Positions 15,001 through 28,600 of a stretch of DNA of 64,000 nt are shown here, one piece after another. How positions within the stretch are numbered: the first letter of the stretch is position 1; the number at the start of each line of letters is the position of its first letter. Position numbers and translations under genes: made by a program. The notes beneath the pieces were generated by a model, which searched no databases, was not told the DNA's origin, and saw only the letters and a program-made list of their open reading frames with translations. Origin of the DNA: Euphorbia lathyris (Eukaryota; Streptophyta; Magnoliopsida; Malpighiales; Euphorbiaceae); the NCBI RefSeq assembly GCF_963576675.1, contig NC_088911.1, positions 76,103,256 to 76,167,255 on the forward strand, given 5' to 3'.

Positions 15001-18000
15001 TTTGCTTACCTTGCTTGTGTTTGCTTATGAGATGAACCTGTTTGTTGCGCTTTGTGCCAAAGTATTTTATGTGGAACATAATCAGGGAGCACTATGATGA
15101 TTGGAATTTACTGTCAGAAGCAAGGTCTGAAGGCCGTTTGTTTACAGATTTGAAGTGGCCTAGAAATGCTGAGCTGGTTTGTTATGCTAGATTTTTCTTG
15201 TTTCATTTAAGAAGTGGTAATTTTTGTTGTTGTTTTATTTGATTTACTAACACAATAATATATGCAGAGAACACAAATCAAAAGAATGCATTCACTTCTA
15301 ACTATCAAAGAATCTGCTTCAAATGTTCCTAAAAATTTTGAAGCCAGACGTAGGCTGGAGTTCTTCACAAATTCCCTTTTCATGGATATGCCTCTGGCAA
15401 AGCCAGTCCGTGAAATGCTGTCATTCAGGTTATACTTTTTCAGAGCATAAATTGTTCTGAAAGGCACATATACAAATATGTATGCACAATGCATTTAGTT
15501 TTCTCATGTATTTTTACTTTCATGCAGCGTGTTTACTCCATATTACTCAGAGATTGTTCTTTACAGCATGGCTGAACTTCTAAAGAAAAATGAGGATGGA
15601 ATATCAATTTTGTTTTACCTCCAGAAGATATATCCAGGTACTTTCTGCCTGATGTTTTATGTATGCTTTTGAGATGATGTGGTTCAGTGGATATTCTTAG
15701 ATATCTGGATGCCTATCACTTCATGATCTTGAATGTTCTTATGCTTTTGTGGTTCCCTGTATTTTTGTTTTAGTCTATCACTTATGGGTTTTTTTTTTCT
15801 TTTTCTTTTTTCTGGATGTTGTTGGATGTTGATTCATCTAAATACTTGGGAAGAAGACATTATTTCCTGCTATTTGTCTTCTGTTGTTATATATTATTTT
15901 GTTTCTTAAATTCTGTAGAGCAGCAATTTGTCATTACACAACTTGACTTTTACTTCTCCATCTAATAGTCCAGTTGTATATGACTGGACGATATCCATTC
16001 CAATCTATAAGTTCTTTTCTGTTCCCTTAATTGTTTTTGCTGACCCTTATCTCTTAGTGAACTATGTGAATTCCTCCATATCTCTAACATGGTAGTAGAG
16101 GTCAAGGTCAATATGAAGTTCATTTGTTGATTTAGAAGTTGGGAGTTCCAAGTTACTGAAAAAAGGATAGGGACATTTAATAGTCTGAATAAATGTTAGG
16201 ATTAAAGCTCTATTTGGCCCCTGTGGTATCCAAAATTTTGTCATTTGCCCCCTGTGGTATTATTTGGTAACATTTGCCCCCTAAGGTATTCCCATAGGTG
16301 ACATTTGACCCATTTTGGATGAAAAATTATCTGATATGTTAAATTTTTCGCATGACACAATTTTTAACACCAATGTGCCAATTGTTTTAAATTTTTTTTG
16401 CCATATAGACTTAATATATGGATAAAATAAGGAATTAATTTTTTTTCTTATTTATCTACATATAAAGTCTATATGGAAAAAAAATAGTTAAAATAATTGG
16501 CCCGTATCCGTGCCACATGTTAAAAGTTGTGTCATGTAAGAAGAATTAGCAAATCAGATAAATTTTCATCCAAAATGGGTTAAATGTCACATATGGGAAT
16601 ACCACGTGGGGAAGGTGGCAAAATTTTGGATACCACATGGGCCAAGTAAGTCTTTATGCCTAAATGTTATTGTTACATTTCTTGCAATTAATTTTTTGGC
16701 ATGCCATGTTGTCTTCAGAGATGGTTGACTTTGTAACAAGCATTATATTCTTTTTTCCAACTGCTTGTGGCCTGAACACAATTGGATTCTATCACAGATG
16801 AGTGGAAGAATTTTCTTTCCCGAATTGGCCGTGATGAAAATGCTTCTGATGTTGATCTCTTTGATAGTCCTAATGATATCCTTGAACTTCGATTTTGGGC
16901 CTCTTACAGGGGTCAAACGTTAGCGAGAACAGGTAAACATCATCTCTCTCTCTCTCTCTCTCTCCCTCCATACATTTTTATGGGGGCATGATGCTTTTCA
17001 GTCCTATTTTATTATAATAAAAATACTCTTTCTATTCTTGATTCTTGAATTACACATCTTTCATGTAAACATGTACCTTTTTGTCCGTATTCTATACTGG
17101 CGAACTTTTATATATAGGTAGTAGGAAACCCAAGCTCGGGCATGAAAATTGAGTGTTGACGTCAGAGGGGCTATAACAAAACATGAAGGTCCTAAATAGG
17201 TACACGGAGAATTATGAAGGGGCCATGATATTTAATAGCCCACCTCCACATTGGCTTGTGAGAAAGTGACAGGAAAACTAAGCTCTGTTACCACTTAATA
17301 GGAAACCTAAGTATAAACTCAAAACCCAGTTGTTGAGGTTATAGGGGCTAATAAACAATGGACTTCTTTAACAGATTATGGAAGGGAAAAATGGGGAACA
17401 AATTATTGCTTGTCCTCAAATTTTATTGTTACATTTGAAATCAGTTCTATATGTCTTTTGTCTTTGGCTGCAAACTCATATATTTTTATGTAGCATATTC
17501 TTCGAAAACTTTGCTAAAGATGACTTTGGGCTGTCACTTTAAATTAAAATTTTGTTTTTTTTGTACCTATAAAATGTTGTCTTCTTGTCATGTTTGTAGT
17601 TCTATATGCAATCTACAAGCAACCCTTCTTCTTCTTCTTCTTGTTAATTTTCTGTTTTAAAGGGCCTTAAAGATAGGGTACATGGTAAGGTTACTGATAT
17701 GAATTTCTATCAGTGTTTAGATTTTTTGTACGTTGTTTGACTGAAATTTGATATGGAAGAGTGATAGAGGAAGCAACTTCTTGTTTTGTTGCACGAATTT
17801 AAATGGCTTCATGAAAAGATTAATAATTCAAAATATGATCATCTTGGGAGGAGAATGAACATATATTTTGTGATTTCTACTGATGCTTAGTTGGAAAAAT
17901 ACATATATGTTTCTATGCACCATTGGATACATAGTTTAATTTTATTTTGTATTTCCAGTTCGAGGAATGATGTACTACAGGAAAGCTCTTATGCTTCAAA

Positions 18001-21000
18001 GTTACTTGGAAAGAATAACTGCTGGAGGTTTGGGCTTCTTTGAACTTCACCCTTTTTTTTTTTTTTCACTCTTCTGCTTGTATTCTCAATGATCTTACTT
18101 ACCTGCATCAGATACTGAAGCTGCAATTCAGAATAATGATGCAACTGATACTGGAGGCTTTGAGTTGTCTCCTGAGGCACGTGCTCAGGCTGATCTGAAG
18201 TTTACGTACGTGGTTACATGTCAAATTTATGGGAAACAGAAAGAGGATCAAAAACCTGAGGCTGCTGATATTGCCTTGCTCATGCAAAAGTGAGTGAAAC
18301 CACCTTCTACAGCCTCTTTCTCTTTCTTTCATCCTCGCGTTCTGGGTTTTAGATATTCAAGGATTTCTTTTGGTAACCTTTCACTTTCATTTTCTTTTTG
18401 TTATGTAATATTCATTCATTCCTTATACTGTCAGAAATGAAGCTCTTCGTGTGGCTTTTATTGATGATGTTGAAACTATGAAGGATGGCAAAGTGCAGAG
18501 AGAATTTTACTCAAAGCTAGTGAAGGCAGATATTAACGGCAAAGACAAGGTCATTGTTTTAGCCTTCTATTATCCACCATCTGTCTGTAGCTGAATGTAA
18601 ATCTGGGCAACAATAAGATTTCTGCTTTGTTATAGATGGTCCCGGGTTGGGATGACAGTCACAAAACAACCTTTCTTGTAGGAGCTGGAGGAAGGATTTG
18701 TACAGTAGACCTTTCTCCCCAACTCCTGCAAAGCAGGGAGTCCTATACACTTTAAGCGTGCACTGTTGTCGCCCTTTATCTTAAATATTAGCATTGAATC
18801 ACCAATGGTTTCAAAGTTGTTTCATATATCATTTTTTTTTAACTAGGTATTCTATATAGGCAATTAACAGATTTTGTCCACTAAATATGGATAAGATGGT
18901 TGGGTACACTTGACTGTGATTCCACGGTCAAAATAATGTTGAAAATGAAAAAAAATGCTTCACGACTCAAAGAAATCTAAGGTTGAATTGTTTTATTCAT
19001 TGGGGATTCATAGTGGATGTAAGGGGAAAACCATCGTAGTTATATGTAATTGTAAATTTGGAGGTGCTCAACCCCCTAGTCCTTACGGAGTTTGGAGTTC
19101 AAACATAAATTTAGACTTGATTACTTAACTACTTAGCACTTCAATATGGTAGGATCTAATAATTTTGAGGCGTGCAACTGGTATTTTGCCTGCACTGCTG
19201 GATTTTTAAGTTGTAAAACACGCAAGATGGGCCAATTATATTAGTAAACATGGAACCAAGACCATGAAACCTATAAAGTATTACATGGTTTCTGAAAATG
19301 CTGTAGTGACAGACATCACAGGCCTGCTACATCATTTACCCATTTGAAACATTGAGACTCGAGGTAATTAGCCTGTGTTAGCAGAGGTCTGAGTGTATAA
19401 GTTTCTATTGAGCTTGCTATTTGCATTTGAATGGCAAAACCTGGTTGATAAACTAAGTAGACACTTCACAACATAAATCTATGAAGTTTCTTATGCATGA
19501 ACCTTCTATGCATTGAGATGTCTTGGCTAGTAACTTTGTAGGTATCCTTTTCTTCCTGGAATATGTATTGTCTGCGTCAACGTCTTCTCTTCAATAAAGT
19601 TATAGTTGGCTACTGCATTGAGAGTGCCTAATATGATTTGTTTTATTCTTACGTTTCTCCTGCACAAACATGAATGAAAATGTTTAGCTTCCTTGGCTGC
19701 TGTTAACCATGCTTCATCTGTTGCACTTTACTCTGATGCAGATTTTAAGAGCATTTCTCGTATTATTGTTTCTGTTATTTAATCTTTTAAACTTATGCAG
19801 GAAATTTACTCTATAAAGTTGCCTGGAAATCCTAAACTTGGAGAAGGAAAACCAGAGAACCAAAACCATGCAATTGTGTTTACTCGTGGAAATGCAGTTC
19901 AGACAATTGATATGAACCAGGTAACTAATTGCTTTAGTAGCCTGTTTGTTGAGATAATTTTCTTGGGCTAGCGTAGCTTAATGCTAGTAGAAGGGGTATT
20001 TTTAAGAAGAAAAAAAACTCTAATCATCCCTAACTTATATATATGGCATAACTGTATATTAAACTGTTAATACCTTTTCGATTCTCGTTTAGTACTCTAT
20101 ATCCTTTGTCGCCAGAGCATCTTATAACTTATTGCAAATATATGTAGTATCCTACAAAACTGATTTGGAGCAAGTTTAACTTAACTTTGCATGTGTGCTT
20201 GTTTTGTGGAAGTGAGGAATGTGATTGAACATAGAAGAATCCTGCTTAGCTTTGTTACTTAAGTTGGGTAGCATGTAGTATCAAGTATCCAATATTGGCT
20301 AGTTAAAGAGGCAGTATTCAATTTTATAAGTGAGGCAACAAGAGGTGCCTTTTGGGTGGAGTTAGACCCAAATTTCAACATGATATCAATAGTGGACTCC
20401 CCTATGTTGCATATTAGCAACAGAAACGAAAACTGAAACAGAAACCAGGAAACAATATTTGTACAAAAGATAGGAAATGAAATGTCGGAGAAACGTGTAA
20501 ATAATAAAACTATAGGCACATATATTTAAGTTTTTTTTAATGATTATAAGGATGTATTTGTAATTTTATACTTGTATAAAAATAAGAAAAATTATATGCA
20601 AATAGTAATAGGAAAGAAAATAAGATATTTTCATTTTCAAAGCTTCAAGGACATCTATAAAAAAATTATGGATATAATGCAATATATGAGAGATCTGATA
20701 ATGCGTTATTTCCTTCTAAAAAACAAATTGTATTTTAGGAAACGACTTTCCAAATTTTATGATTGGAGTTCCCAATTTTTTTAAATTACATAAAGGTGAC
20801 TGAAACGTAAAGTTTCAGTTTCCAAGAGTTTTAGAAACTTAAACATTTTCAAAATGTGGAAACTCTTCAAACTCAAGGTTTCCGTGCAAATCTTGCTCTT
20901 TAACCCTGGCCACGAGGCTGTATGTTATGGCTAGTTAGAGAGGTAATGTGTCATTTATAAGTGTAGGACAAGAGATGTCCCTTGGGTGCAGTTAGGCCCA

Positions 21001-24000
21001 TGTTTTCGGGTAAATAATATTGGCTGGCTGGAATTTTGATACCAAGTGTTTGTTGCAGGAAAATTTGAGTTGAGAAGAGGTGGAAGGAAAGCTGTAATAC
21101 ATAGTAAATGTAGGAATTGCCAAAAATGTTACACTTGGTAGTATGCATTCTTAGAAGTGAAACTATTCAAATGCTTTGTTCAGGCAGGAATTGGTAACCA
21201 CTTAAGTGTTGTCAATTTCTGAGACAGACCCGTTTGATACAATTATTATTTTTTAGTTGCATTTCTATTCTATCATATATATTCAGGTGGTGTAAATATA
21301 TCATATAACATGATTATTGTAACATAATTATGATATGATAACCTATTTTGACACCTTCATATATTCAAAAACTCCATAACTTCCAAACAAGAAAATTCTA
21401 GTATTCACTTAATTGGCAATTAAAATCCTTAGTAAGAAAATTTTATGGTTTGGAGATTGGAAACGGAATTCATCTCCTAAAAACCAAGGTAGAATTTGAA
21501 TTGCCTAGGGTTCATAAATGGAAAGCTAGCAGGGATTTTAAATTATCGATAGAACCTGAATAACTCATGTTGAGTGCAACGAGATTCATATAATTTAGTT
21601 ACTTTCTTCCTTTATTTTTATTACAAGCGGGAAAATATTTATATTGGTTTGTGACCTTTTCTTTCATGTTCTGTTGTGTAGTTTACTACTAATAATTTGT
21701 TGTAATAATGAGTGTTAATGTCAACAATTTAGGATAACTATTTTGAGGAAGCCTTGAAAATGAGAAATCTGCTGGAAGAATTCCATTACGATCATGGTAT
21801 TCATCCTCCTACAATTCTTGGTGTCAGAGAACATGTTTTTACTGGAAGGTATGTATTTGTTGAGCCTTGTTTACTTATTTTGAATATATTTTATTTTTCC
21901 ATGTGCATTGATTTAACCTCCTATGCAGTGTTTCTTCTTTAGCATCCTTCATGTCAAATCAGGAAACTAGCTTTGTGACACTTGGTCAGCGTGTTCTGGC
22001 TAATCCATTGAAGTAAGAAATGGTTTTGTGGAAGAGATTTGTAGACTCACTCGATAATTAATTCTCAAGCTAATTGATGTTGATAATATTGTATGTCACA
22101 TGCAGAGTTCGTATGCATTATGGCCATCCAGATGTCTTTGATAGAGTCTTCCATATAACACGTGGTGGTATTAGCAAGGCTTCTCGAGTTATCAACATCA
22201 GTGAAGATATTTATGCAGGCATGCTTACTTTCCTAGAGAACTTGTTTCTTTTTTTCTTTGATCTTTTCTGTAATTAGGTTGTCTGTGGGATGCCAGCATA
22301 TGCGGATATTTGGATTTAACATTTTAACCATGGTAATGAGATCGCTTGTCATTCAATTTCATTCAAAATGGTTTAATTGATACTGGAGTTTTTCTTTTGA
22401 AAAATGTTACTGGTTGTCCAACTACTGTATGTAAAGCTTAAGCCACAACTTTTGTGCTGGAATTATGAAACATGTAATAGAAAGCAGTCAATTTAAGTGC
22501 TGTAGCATATTTTGTTGGCAGTCACTCTAAAAATGTGGCTTCAATTGGCAGTTGCTGATCCGAAGGAAGGTTGCAGTGTCTAGCTTCTGGAGATAGAAAT
22601 TATATCTTTTTGAAAGAAAAATACTCTTAGTCAAAATTATTACCTCACAAAGTTCCCTAAGCATAGTACAGTTGGAGCACATGGAAGTAACATGTCCATT
22701 TTAATATGGCATGATATTAGATGTGCCGAAAGATAATTCTGTTTGTCAAAGAACCATTTAACCTAAAAACCTAAAGCTGATAGATAAGGTAACAATAATA
22801 GTTTTTATTATCTTTAATACACTGATGCACTTGAATGTCCCTTGGTCTTGCAGCGTGTGCAAACATAGCCTCACTCTATTTTGTACTGAAATTTAATTAA
22901 AGGGTATTCTTAGGATTCAAATTTTAGACCTTTTGATTCAAGTGGCTCTACTATCACGTCTAAGAACTATTTGACCCAAAAGTTTAAGCCAATAGGTACT
23001 GATCCATTTCTTAATACTTCTTTATTTTTTAAACCTCTTTTGTACATATTGCTTGGTGGTCTAGCTGATAGAATGAGTTTTTTTTATATGTATGTATGTA
23101 CGGATGTATATATGTATATATATATGGATAAATAATTTATTAGTCCCCACCTTTTTATGTAACGCACTGTTTAGTCCCCCTATTTTGAAAAACACATTAT
23201 AAGGTCCCTATCTTTTGTCAATATTAATCCTTTGGTCCTTTTGTCTTTTTTTTTTTTTTAGATTTTTAACTGAACATATCTTATAGCTTTTAGCACAGCC
23301 ATAGTACAATACAAAATGGCTATGTTACTCTGTTCTCTTCTGTCTGTTTACGCCAAATATAAGGGTTGAAGATCTAAAAAAGTAGACAGAAGGACCAAAG
23401 GGTTAACGGTGACAAAAGATAGGGACTTTATAATGTATTTTTCAAAATAGAAGGGCTAAACATTGTGTTACGTAAAAGGTAGAGGACTAATAAATTATTT
23501 ACCCTTTATATATATATATATATGACATCAACCTGTTGGTATGGTAGCTACCATACTGTATCTGCAACAAACTAGAACTTCAAATACTAGAAACCGTCAA
23601 CCGATTTTTGTTATCCAGCTTTTCTTTTTATCTTGTTCCCATACTTGATAGTTTTCCTTTGAGTCGTGGAATTTTTCTTATTATATATATGTAAGTGTGT
23701 GTGTGTGTGTGTTTCTTTTGGTCTTAGTAAGTTAATTTTGATGTATATGGCTTTTGTTACAAATATCATACAAATAAAGAGCTCTAGTCTTCATTCGAAA
23801 ATAACTTGCGTGTTTATATTAATAAATTGTTTAGAATCAGTGTTATTATGCTCGCAATATTTTCTTCCAAGTGATCTATCAACGTTGATTTATTGCTTTT
23901 TTTATTTAATGTGATTAGATTTCTCCTTATTTGCACAAATACCAATCCATTTTGAAGTTTAAAAGTTATGGAAGGAAGCAAGAAAAGAAAAGATATATAT

Positions 24001-25599
24001 ATATATATATATATATATTCATTGTTTGAAGAATGTAAGTTGTCACTCTTAATTATCATGCAGGGTTCAATTCAACTTTGCGCCAAGGGAATATTACTCA
24101 TCATGAGTATATCCAGGTATGCCTCCTTTCGACTTTAGCCTCGTTTGTTGCTTTATGATTCTAACCATGATTAAATTTACAGGTTGGCAAAGGACGGGAT
24201 GTTGGTCTCAATCAGATTGCCTTATTTGAAGGGAAGGTTGCAAGTGGCAATGGTGAGCAAGTGCTTAGTCGGGACATATACAGGCTGGGACAGCTCTTTG
24301 ATTTCTTTCGAATGATGTCATTTTACTTCACTACGGTGGGATTTTATTTTTGTACAATGGTAAGTGTGTACTATATTTCCATCTCTCAGCTTAAGAAATT
24401 TATTTTGGTTGATGAATTGGAATCTGAGATTTGGCTACAATCAATCAATGTAGTTACAGACAAAACATAACACGTACAAGTTAAGGACAGCCATGCTGGT
24501 GTTCGTGCAATTTGCCAATTCATCTATCTTTTGTTTTTCTGCCAATTCTTTTAGTGTACGGCTTTCAGATGGCTCTGTTTGCCTTTTCATGCAATTTGCC
24601 AATCCATCCAACTTTGTCTATTTCTTCCAAATGCCCCTTCTACTAGTTTTTTGTTTGTCGAATTTAAATGGTTAATTAGATAAGTCCTTTGTGCTCATAT
24701 TATGAAAGAACTTCACATTCCCTTCATGCCTACCTGAAAATATAATTGCTCAGCATTTTCTGCTATAAAAAGTATTGAATAAAATATAATTTGAAAATAA
24801 AATAAGAAGTCTGTGGGAAACTGCATGATGCTTTTTGAACACTTGGCAACCTTTTTATGATTTTTGACGATTCACTTCTCAATTTTTTTTTTTTGCAGTT
24901 AACAGTTCTGACTGTCTACATTTTCCTGTATGGAAAGACATACCTGGTAAGGCTTTGGCTTTTTTGAGGGACATTTTAGCATTGTTATATTTCGGCACTT
25001 TTGCCTGTGTATCTTTGATTGCTGCATTCTATCAGTAGCAGGGTTTTGGTATTTGAGAAAGTACATCACACATGCCAGTTTTCATAACCATAGAAGTTCT
25101 ACTGTCCATGTCCTGTTGCATTGTAGTTGCATTTTTTACATATGAACTTTTCAGTTCAGGATATTGTTAATCATTTTTCTCAGACTGGTAAATGAATATT
25201 CTTTTTAGGAGATTTTTTTCTTTTTTCCTTTCTTGCTTGGCAACACAGTATTATATTGTGTTTTGCTAGCTCGGCCACACCTCTCACTTGCTCATTGTAA
25301 AATGTTAACGTGTTCCATCATTCTTGGCACTCTAATGCAGTTCTTTTACAGGCACTATCCGGACTTGGTGAAACTCTTCAAATTAGAGCTGGAATTATGC
25401 AGAACGATGCCCTAAGTGCTGCTCTAAATGCACAGTTTCTGTTTCAAATTGGTATTTTTACTGCTGTGCCCATGATTCTGGGCTTCATTTTGGAGCAAGG
25501 TTTTTTGAAGGTATTGATTTTATCTGCCTATTTTCTACTTATTTGTTGCTGTCCATAAAAGTTCCTGCATCCTTATTACAAATTCACGCGTTCCTCCAT

Positions 25600-25631
<32 letters not shown>

Positions 25632-28600
25632 GTATATATGCTATTTGTCATTTAGTATTTTGGACAATACCATCTGATTAGTTTACGTTCTCAAGTTGCA
25701 TGACATTCATGTATTACGATAATAACTAGCTAATTTTTTAACAAAGTAGAATATATATGATAATACACTATATCTGCAATCTAAAGTTGACATGAATTCT
25801 GTATCAACTCTGTTTTCTGGAACTTGTGGACTCGTACATAGACTTAAATTTTGGGTGGGTAGACTTTGAGTCAGTAATTCTCATTCCGTTATTGTTTGCC
25901 AGTTTATGCTATGAGTTCTGGTTATGCTGAATCTTGAAGTTACTAGAAATTGCTTTCAATTTCTTAGCATAATGAGTTCCTGTTAATTTGTGACCAAACT
26001 GTAGGTAAGTTCTCTTATAACGTATTAGATTATGTAATCCATCCAAGTTTTCTTCACATAGGCTACTTACACAAGCTTAGCTCTCAGATAAGGTTCAGTA
26101 TTTAGTTGCTTTTGAGATGTGTCTATTGACTTGAGGGCTGCGAGTTTAAGACTGACTAGATTTTGGCCTTCTGGCTCTTGTTGTGATTTCCTGCTTGATG
26201 TAGTTGAATTATGATGCATCTTGTCAAGTGGTCAAATATCATTCTTTTTTACTTCTCCTTTCTGTCACGCTGACATTTTTTAATTGATCACATATAATAT
26301 TTTAGCATAATGAATTCCTGTTATTATGTGGCCAACCTGCAGCTAAGTTGGTCCAGTTATGGTATTAGAATGTAACTAATCCAAGTTTCTTCACATTTGG
26401 ATTACTTGTGCACATTGTGCTCTTGAATGAGGTACATATATATGTTTGTTGTTTTTTTATCTGTATTTCTAATGACTTTGAAACCTCAATTTTGAAGTAA
26501 TGGTTCTGGCTCTAGTTGTTAAGTTGCGGGATGATGCAGTTGAATTATGATAGGTCTTGTTAAATGATCTTTGTTGTTGAAAGATAATATAGTAAATCTT
26601 TTTCACTTTTCATTTGTCATGCTAAATTTGTTTTAGTACGATATGGTGACAGAGTTTCCAAGGTAGATAGAAAGCACATTAGATTTTTCTCAAATCTAAC
26701 ATCTGCTCGAATTTAGTTGTCACACACCATCCTTGATTTTTTTGATATTGCTGGCAGTCCACAGTTTCAGTACTTGTGTACTTGGCGTGCATACTCTTGA
26801 TAAATCTGTTATATGATGCAGGCCATTGTCAGTTTTATCACAATGCAGCTTCAACTTTGTTCCGTCTTCTTCACATTTTCATTGGGCACAAGAACACATT
26901 ATTTTGGCCGGACTATTCTTCATGGTGGTGCAAGGGTAAGTTTTCTTGCTTCGTGGTGCAATCTCTCTCTCTCTCTCTCTGCTTCCTGTTGATATGTGAA
27001 AGTAAACTAATGTATTTCAACAGTATCAAGCCACTGGCAGGGGTTTTGTGGTCCGACATATTAAATTCTCTGAGAACTATAGGCTCTATTCACGCAGTCA
27101 TTTCATTAAAGGGTATTGCCTCTATGATCTCTTTAACTCCTCAGACATGTATTAATGCGGAGTGATGTTCTAATTTTTTTTCTCTCTCCTATTCAGGCTA
27201 GAAGTTGTACTTTTGCTGATAGTATACCTTGCGTATGGATATAATGAAGGTGGTGGTCTGTCCTATATTCTTCTTACAATTAGCAGTTGGTTTATGGCTC
27301 TATCTTGGCTTTTTGCTCCCTATTTGTTCAATCCATCTGGATTTGAATGGCAAAAGTAAGCACTGGTTTATGCGTATTTTTTATTAAAGTTTGCACCCCC
27401 CATTAGTTGAAATATTCCATTTTATGTATTTTTAGGACAGTAGAGGACTTCAGAGATTGGACAAATTGGCTTCTCTATAGAGGTGGAATTGGGGTTAAAG
27501 GAGAAGAAAGCTGGGAAGCTTGGTGGGATGAGGAACTGGTACTACTTGTGTTCCTCAACAATCCAATTTAACAAATAGGCACAAAAGATGTTTCTGACTT
27601 ACTATTTTCTTCCAGCCTGTGACATTTTTTGGAACAGGGACCTGCATATCATTGTTACTGTGGGTTGTGGTAACATGTGCATTTCATTCCTAAGTTGTAG
27701 GGTTCTTATTTGTTCGACATGGTAAAACTATTCTTGGAGTCTTTACCTATAGTTTAAGCTTCAGTTTTTATGCTTAATGGTTTTTAACAGCATTATATCA
27801 TGAGTTTGTACTGTAATCAACCTTTTACTGGTACTAAGTACACTGAACGAATAGGATCTCTCAATTTTCCTAGTGCTTTGTCTTCCATTAGCTACATTTT
27901 GTGTGAGTGGTGAACAACATTCATTTCTTGTAGTCATTTGCCAATTTAAAAGTTTTATCTGAATGTTTAATAAAATGACATTGTTTGTCATGATATTTTT
28001 CGTACAAGATTCAACTTGCACATTATTTAATGTAGCTGTTTATTTTCCTTTTCTGAAAGATCCGTCCCTATAAATTTCAATGTGGGATATAGAGGATGCT
28101 TAGTATGAAGGGTACCTTATTCTTCTTGATCCTGCAAATATAGCCTTCTTATACTCTATATGCCAATTATATTCTTCTTGGTTCATTGGAGGTTCCTTGT
28201 TTAAATTATCTTTCCCTCTGAAATACAATCTCAATACATTTTTCGTTTCTTCTCAATTTGGGAACCTCCAATTTTTGGTTCTCCAAAAGCTCATTAGGCC
28301 ATTTGGAAATAGCATTTTCTCATCACATAAATCTCATTTGTTGTCTCACTTGGATGCGATCATGGGTTCATCAAATTAGTGTTTCCATGTTCAGTCCTTG
28401 GGCCGATCTCATATTGGAGTTGCCATGTGTTACAAAATAAGTCAATGTAATTAATGAATAGCATGCCTAAGGCTGCTGTAGGGCTGCTAGAGCTGCTGGT
28501 AGGGTCAGTTTGTCTCCTTGATTGAAGGAGAACCTTGTATATATATGTTTATTGCTCTTAAATAAAATATATTCATGTAGGCTCTTAATCTACATGGTAT

